This document shows, piece after piece, positions 12,686-13,307 of a stretch of 13,307 nt of DNA. The stretch's first letter is position 1. Each line of letters starts with the position of its first letter. This stretch comes from SXXK01 sp046074645. Lineage in GTDB: Bacteria; Planctomycetota; Planctomycetia; Planctomycetales; Planctomycetaceae. The stretch lies in NCBI GenBank assembly GCA_046074645.1, contig JBJTOP010000332.1:1-13307 (forward strand), read 5' to 3'. The position numbers and the translations under genes are program-made. A model generated the notes under the pieces. That model was not told where the DNA came from. It ran no database searches and saw only the letters and a program-made list of their open reading frames with translations.

Positions 12686-13307
12686 TCAGCCTGCGAGTTT
12701 TTCTGCGGCACGAATGATGGGGACGAAAGTGGCGGATTTGAGGCTTGCGCCACCGACCAGGGCGCCATCGACGTTGGGTTGCCCCAACAGTGTTTCGGCG
12801 TTATCGGGCTTGACGCTGCCTCCGTAGAGGATCCGAGTTTTCTCTGAAAAAGCCGGATTATATCGTCGCGCGAGCCATTTGCGAAGGTGTTCGTGAGCGG
12901 ATTCGGCTTGTTCCGGGGAAGCGGTAACGCCTGTGCCGATGGCCCACACGGGTTCGTAGGCAATCACAATACCAGCAACCTTCTCTTCAGAAATCCCCTC
13001 AAAAGCGCCTTCCATTTGTCGGTCGAGGACTTCTTCGGTGAGTCCGGACTGGCGTTCGGCGAGCAGTTCACCGACGCAGAGGACTGGGGTGATTCCGCCA
13101 GCGATGGTGGCGTTGAGTTTGCGGTTGAGCACAGCGTCGGTTTCGCCAAGCAGGGCCCGGCGTTCACTGTGGCCGATGAGCACGTACTGGCAACCGCAGT
13201 CTTTGAGCATTTCGCAGGCGGTTTCACCTGTGAATGCTCCGGGGGCTTCGAAGTAGACGTTCTGAGCACCGAGTTGGACGGCGCTGCCGGAGATTCGTTC
13301 GGCGACT
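12686..13307 (-). CDS. tpiA: Triosephosphate isomerase, 5' end beyond the window
   Basis: The visible C-terminal 206 residues of about 250 interconvert dihydroxyacetone phosphate and glyceraldehyde 3-phosphate in glycolysis. The frame continues without a stop to the window edge, giving VAERISGSAVQLGAQNVYFE then GAFTGE, so the ATG at 13210 is internal, not the start. LIGHSERR holds the catalytic His, AYEPVWAIGTG holds the catalytic Glu and starts the flexible loop region, and ILYGGSVKPDN with GALVGGASL bind the phosphate. All match the family. The N-terminal NWK motif is outside the window. secG follows 100 nt downstream. Confidence 0.96.
   Translation of the reverse strand, partial: VAERISGSAVQLGAQNVYFEAPGAFTGETACEMLKDCGCQYVLIGHSERRALLGETDAVLNRKLNATIAGGITPVLCVGELLAERQSGLTEEVLDRQMEGAFEGISEEKVAGIVIAYEPVWAIGTGVTASPEQAESAHEHLRKWLARRYNPAFSEKTRILYGGSVKPDNAETLLGQPNVDGALVGGASLKSATFVPIIRAAEKLAG

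Overview
The window looks like a piece of a Planctomycetota chromosome. This rests on overall style: moderately high GC, weak or absent Shine-Dalgarno sites at many starts, a SecG with a very long low-complexity tail, and short intergenic palindromic repeats. It is inference; no rRNA or other taxonomic marker is present.

Layout, left to right. (1) Positions 1-434 hold no credible gene but carry short repeats: an imperfect inverted pair (18-40 / 125-147) and a 32-nt direct repeat with an internal palindrome (184-215 and 305-336). (2) Positions 435-3138, minus strand, hold a tightly coupled three-gene cassette read in the order TIR protein (ThsB/DUF1863-like), second TIR protein with an extra N-terminal domain, then a SLOG-like Rossmannoid protein. 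Stop and start codons overlap at both junctions. This resembles the nucleotide-signalling logic of Thoeris-type defence (TIR enzyme makes a signal, SLOG domain senses it), but no SIR2, membrane or other known effector is visible. It is the most interesting part of the window. (3) A tRNA-Val (anticodon CAC) with its own promoter lies just upstream of the TIR cassette on the same strand. (4) Positions 3455-8868, plus strand, hold a heavy-metal efflux operon: a secreted histidine-rich protein, a CzcB/CusB-type membrane fusion protein with a histidine-bearing tail, and a CzcA/CusA-type RND pump. No outer-membrane channel gene is visible. (5) Positions 8865-13307, minus strand, hold a housekeeping block read as tpiA (cut by the window edge), secG, yicC, gmk, rpoZ, coaC, coaB. 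The yicC-gmk-rpoZ-coaBC order matches the well-known Bacillus subtilis yloC-gmk-rpoZ(yloH)-coaBC(yloI) neighbourhood, except that here the CoaBC enzyme is split into two genes overlapping by 1 nt. coaB and the RND gene converge and share 4 nt.

The housekeeping and metal-efflux assignments are secure from conserved motifs. The TIR calls are strong, the SLOG call is good but fold-level, and the proposed immune role is inference from gene association.
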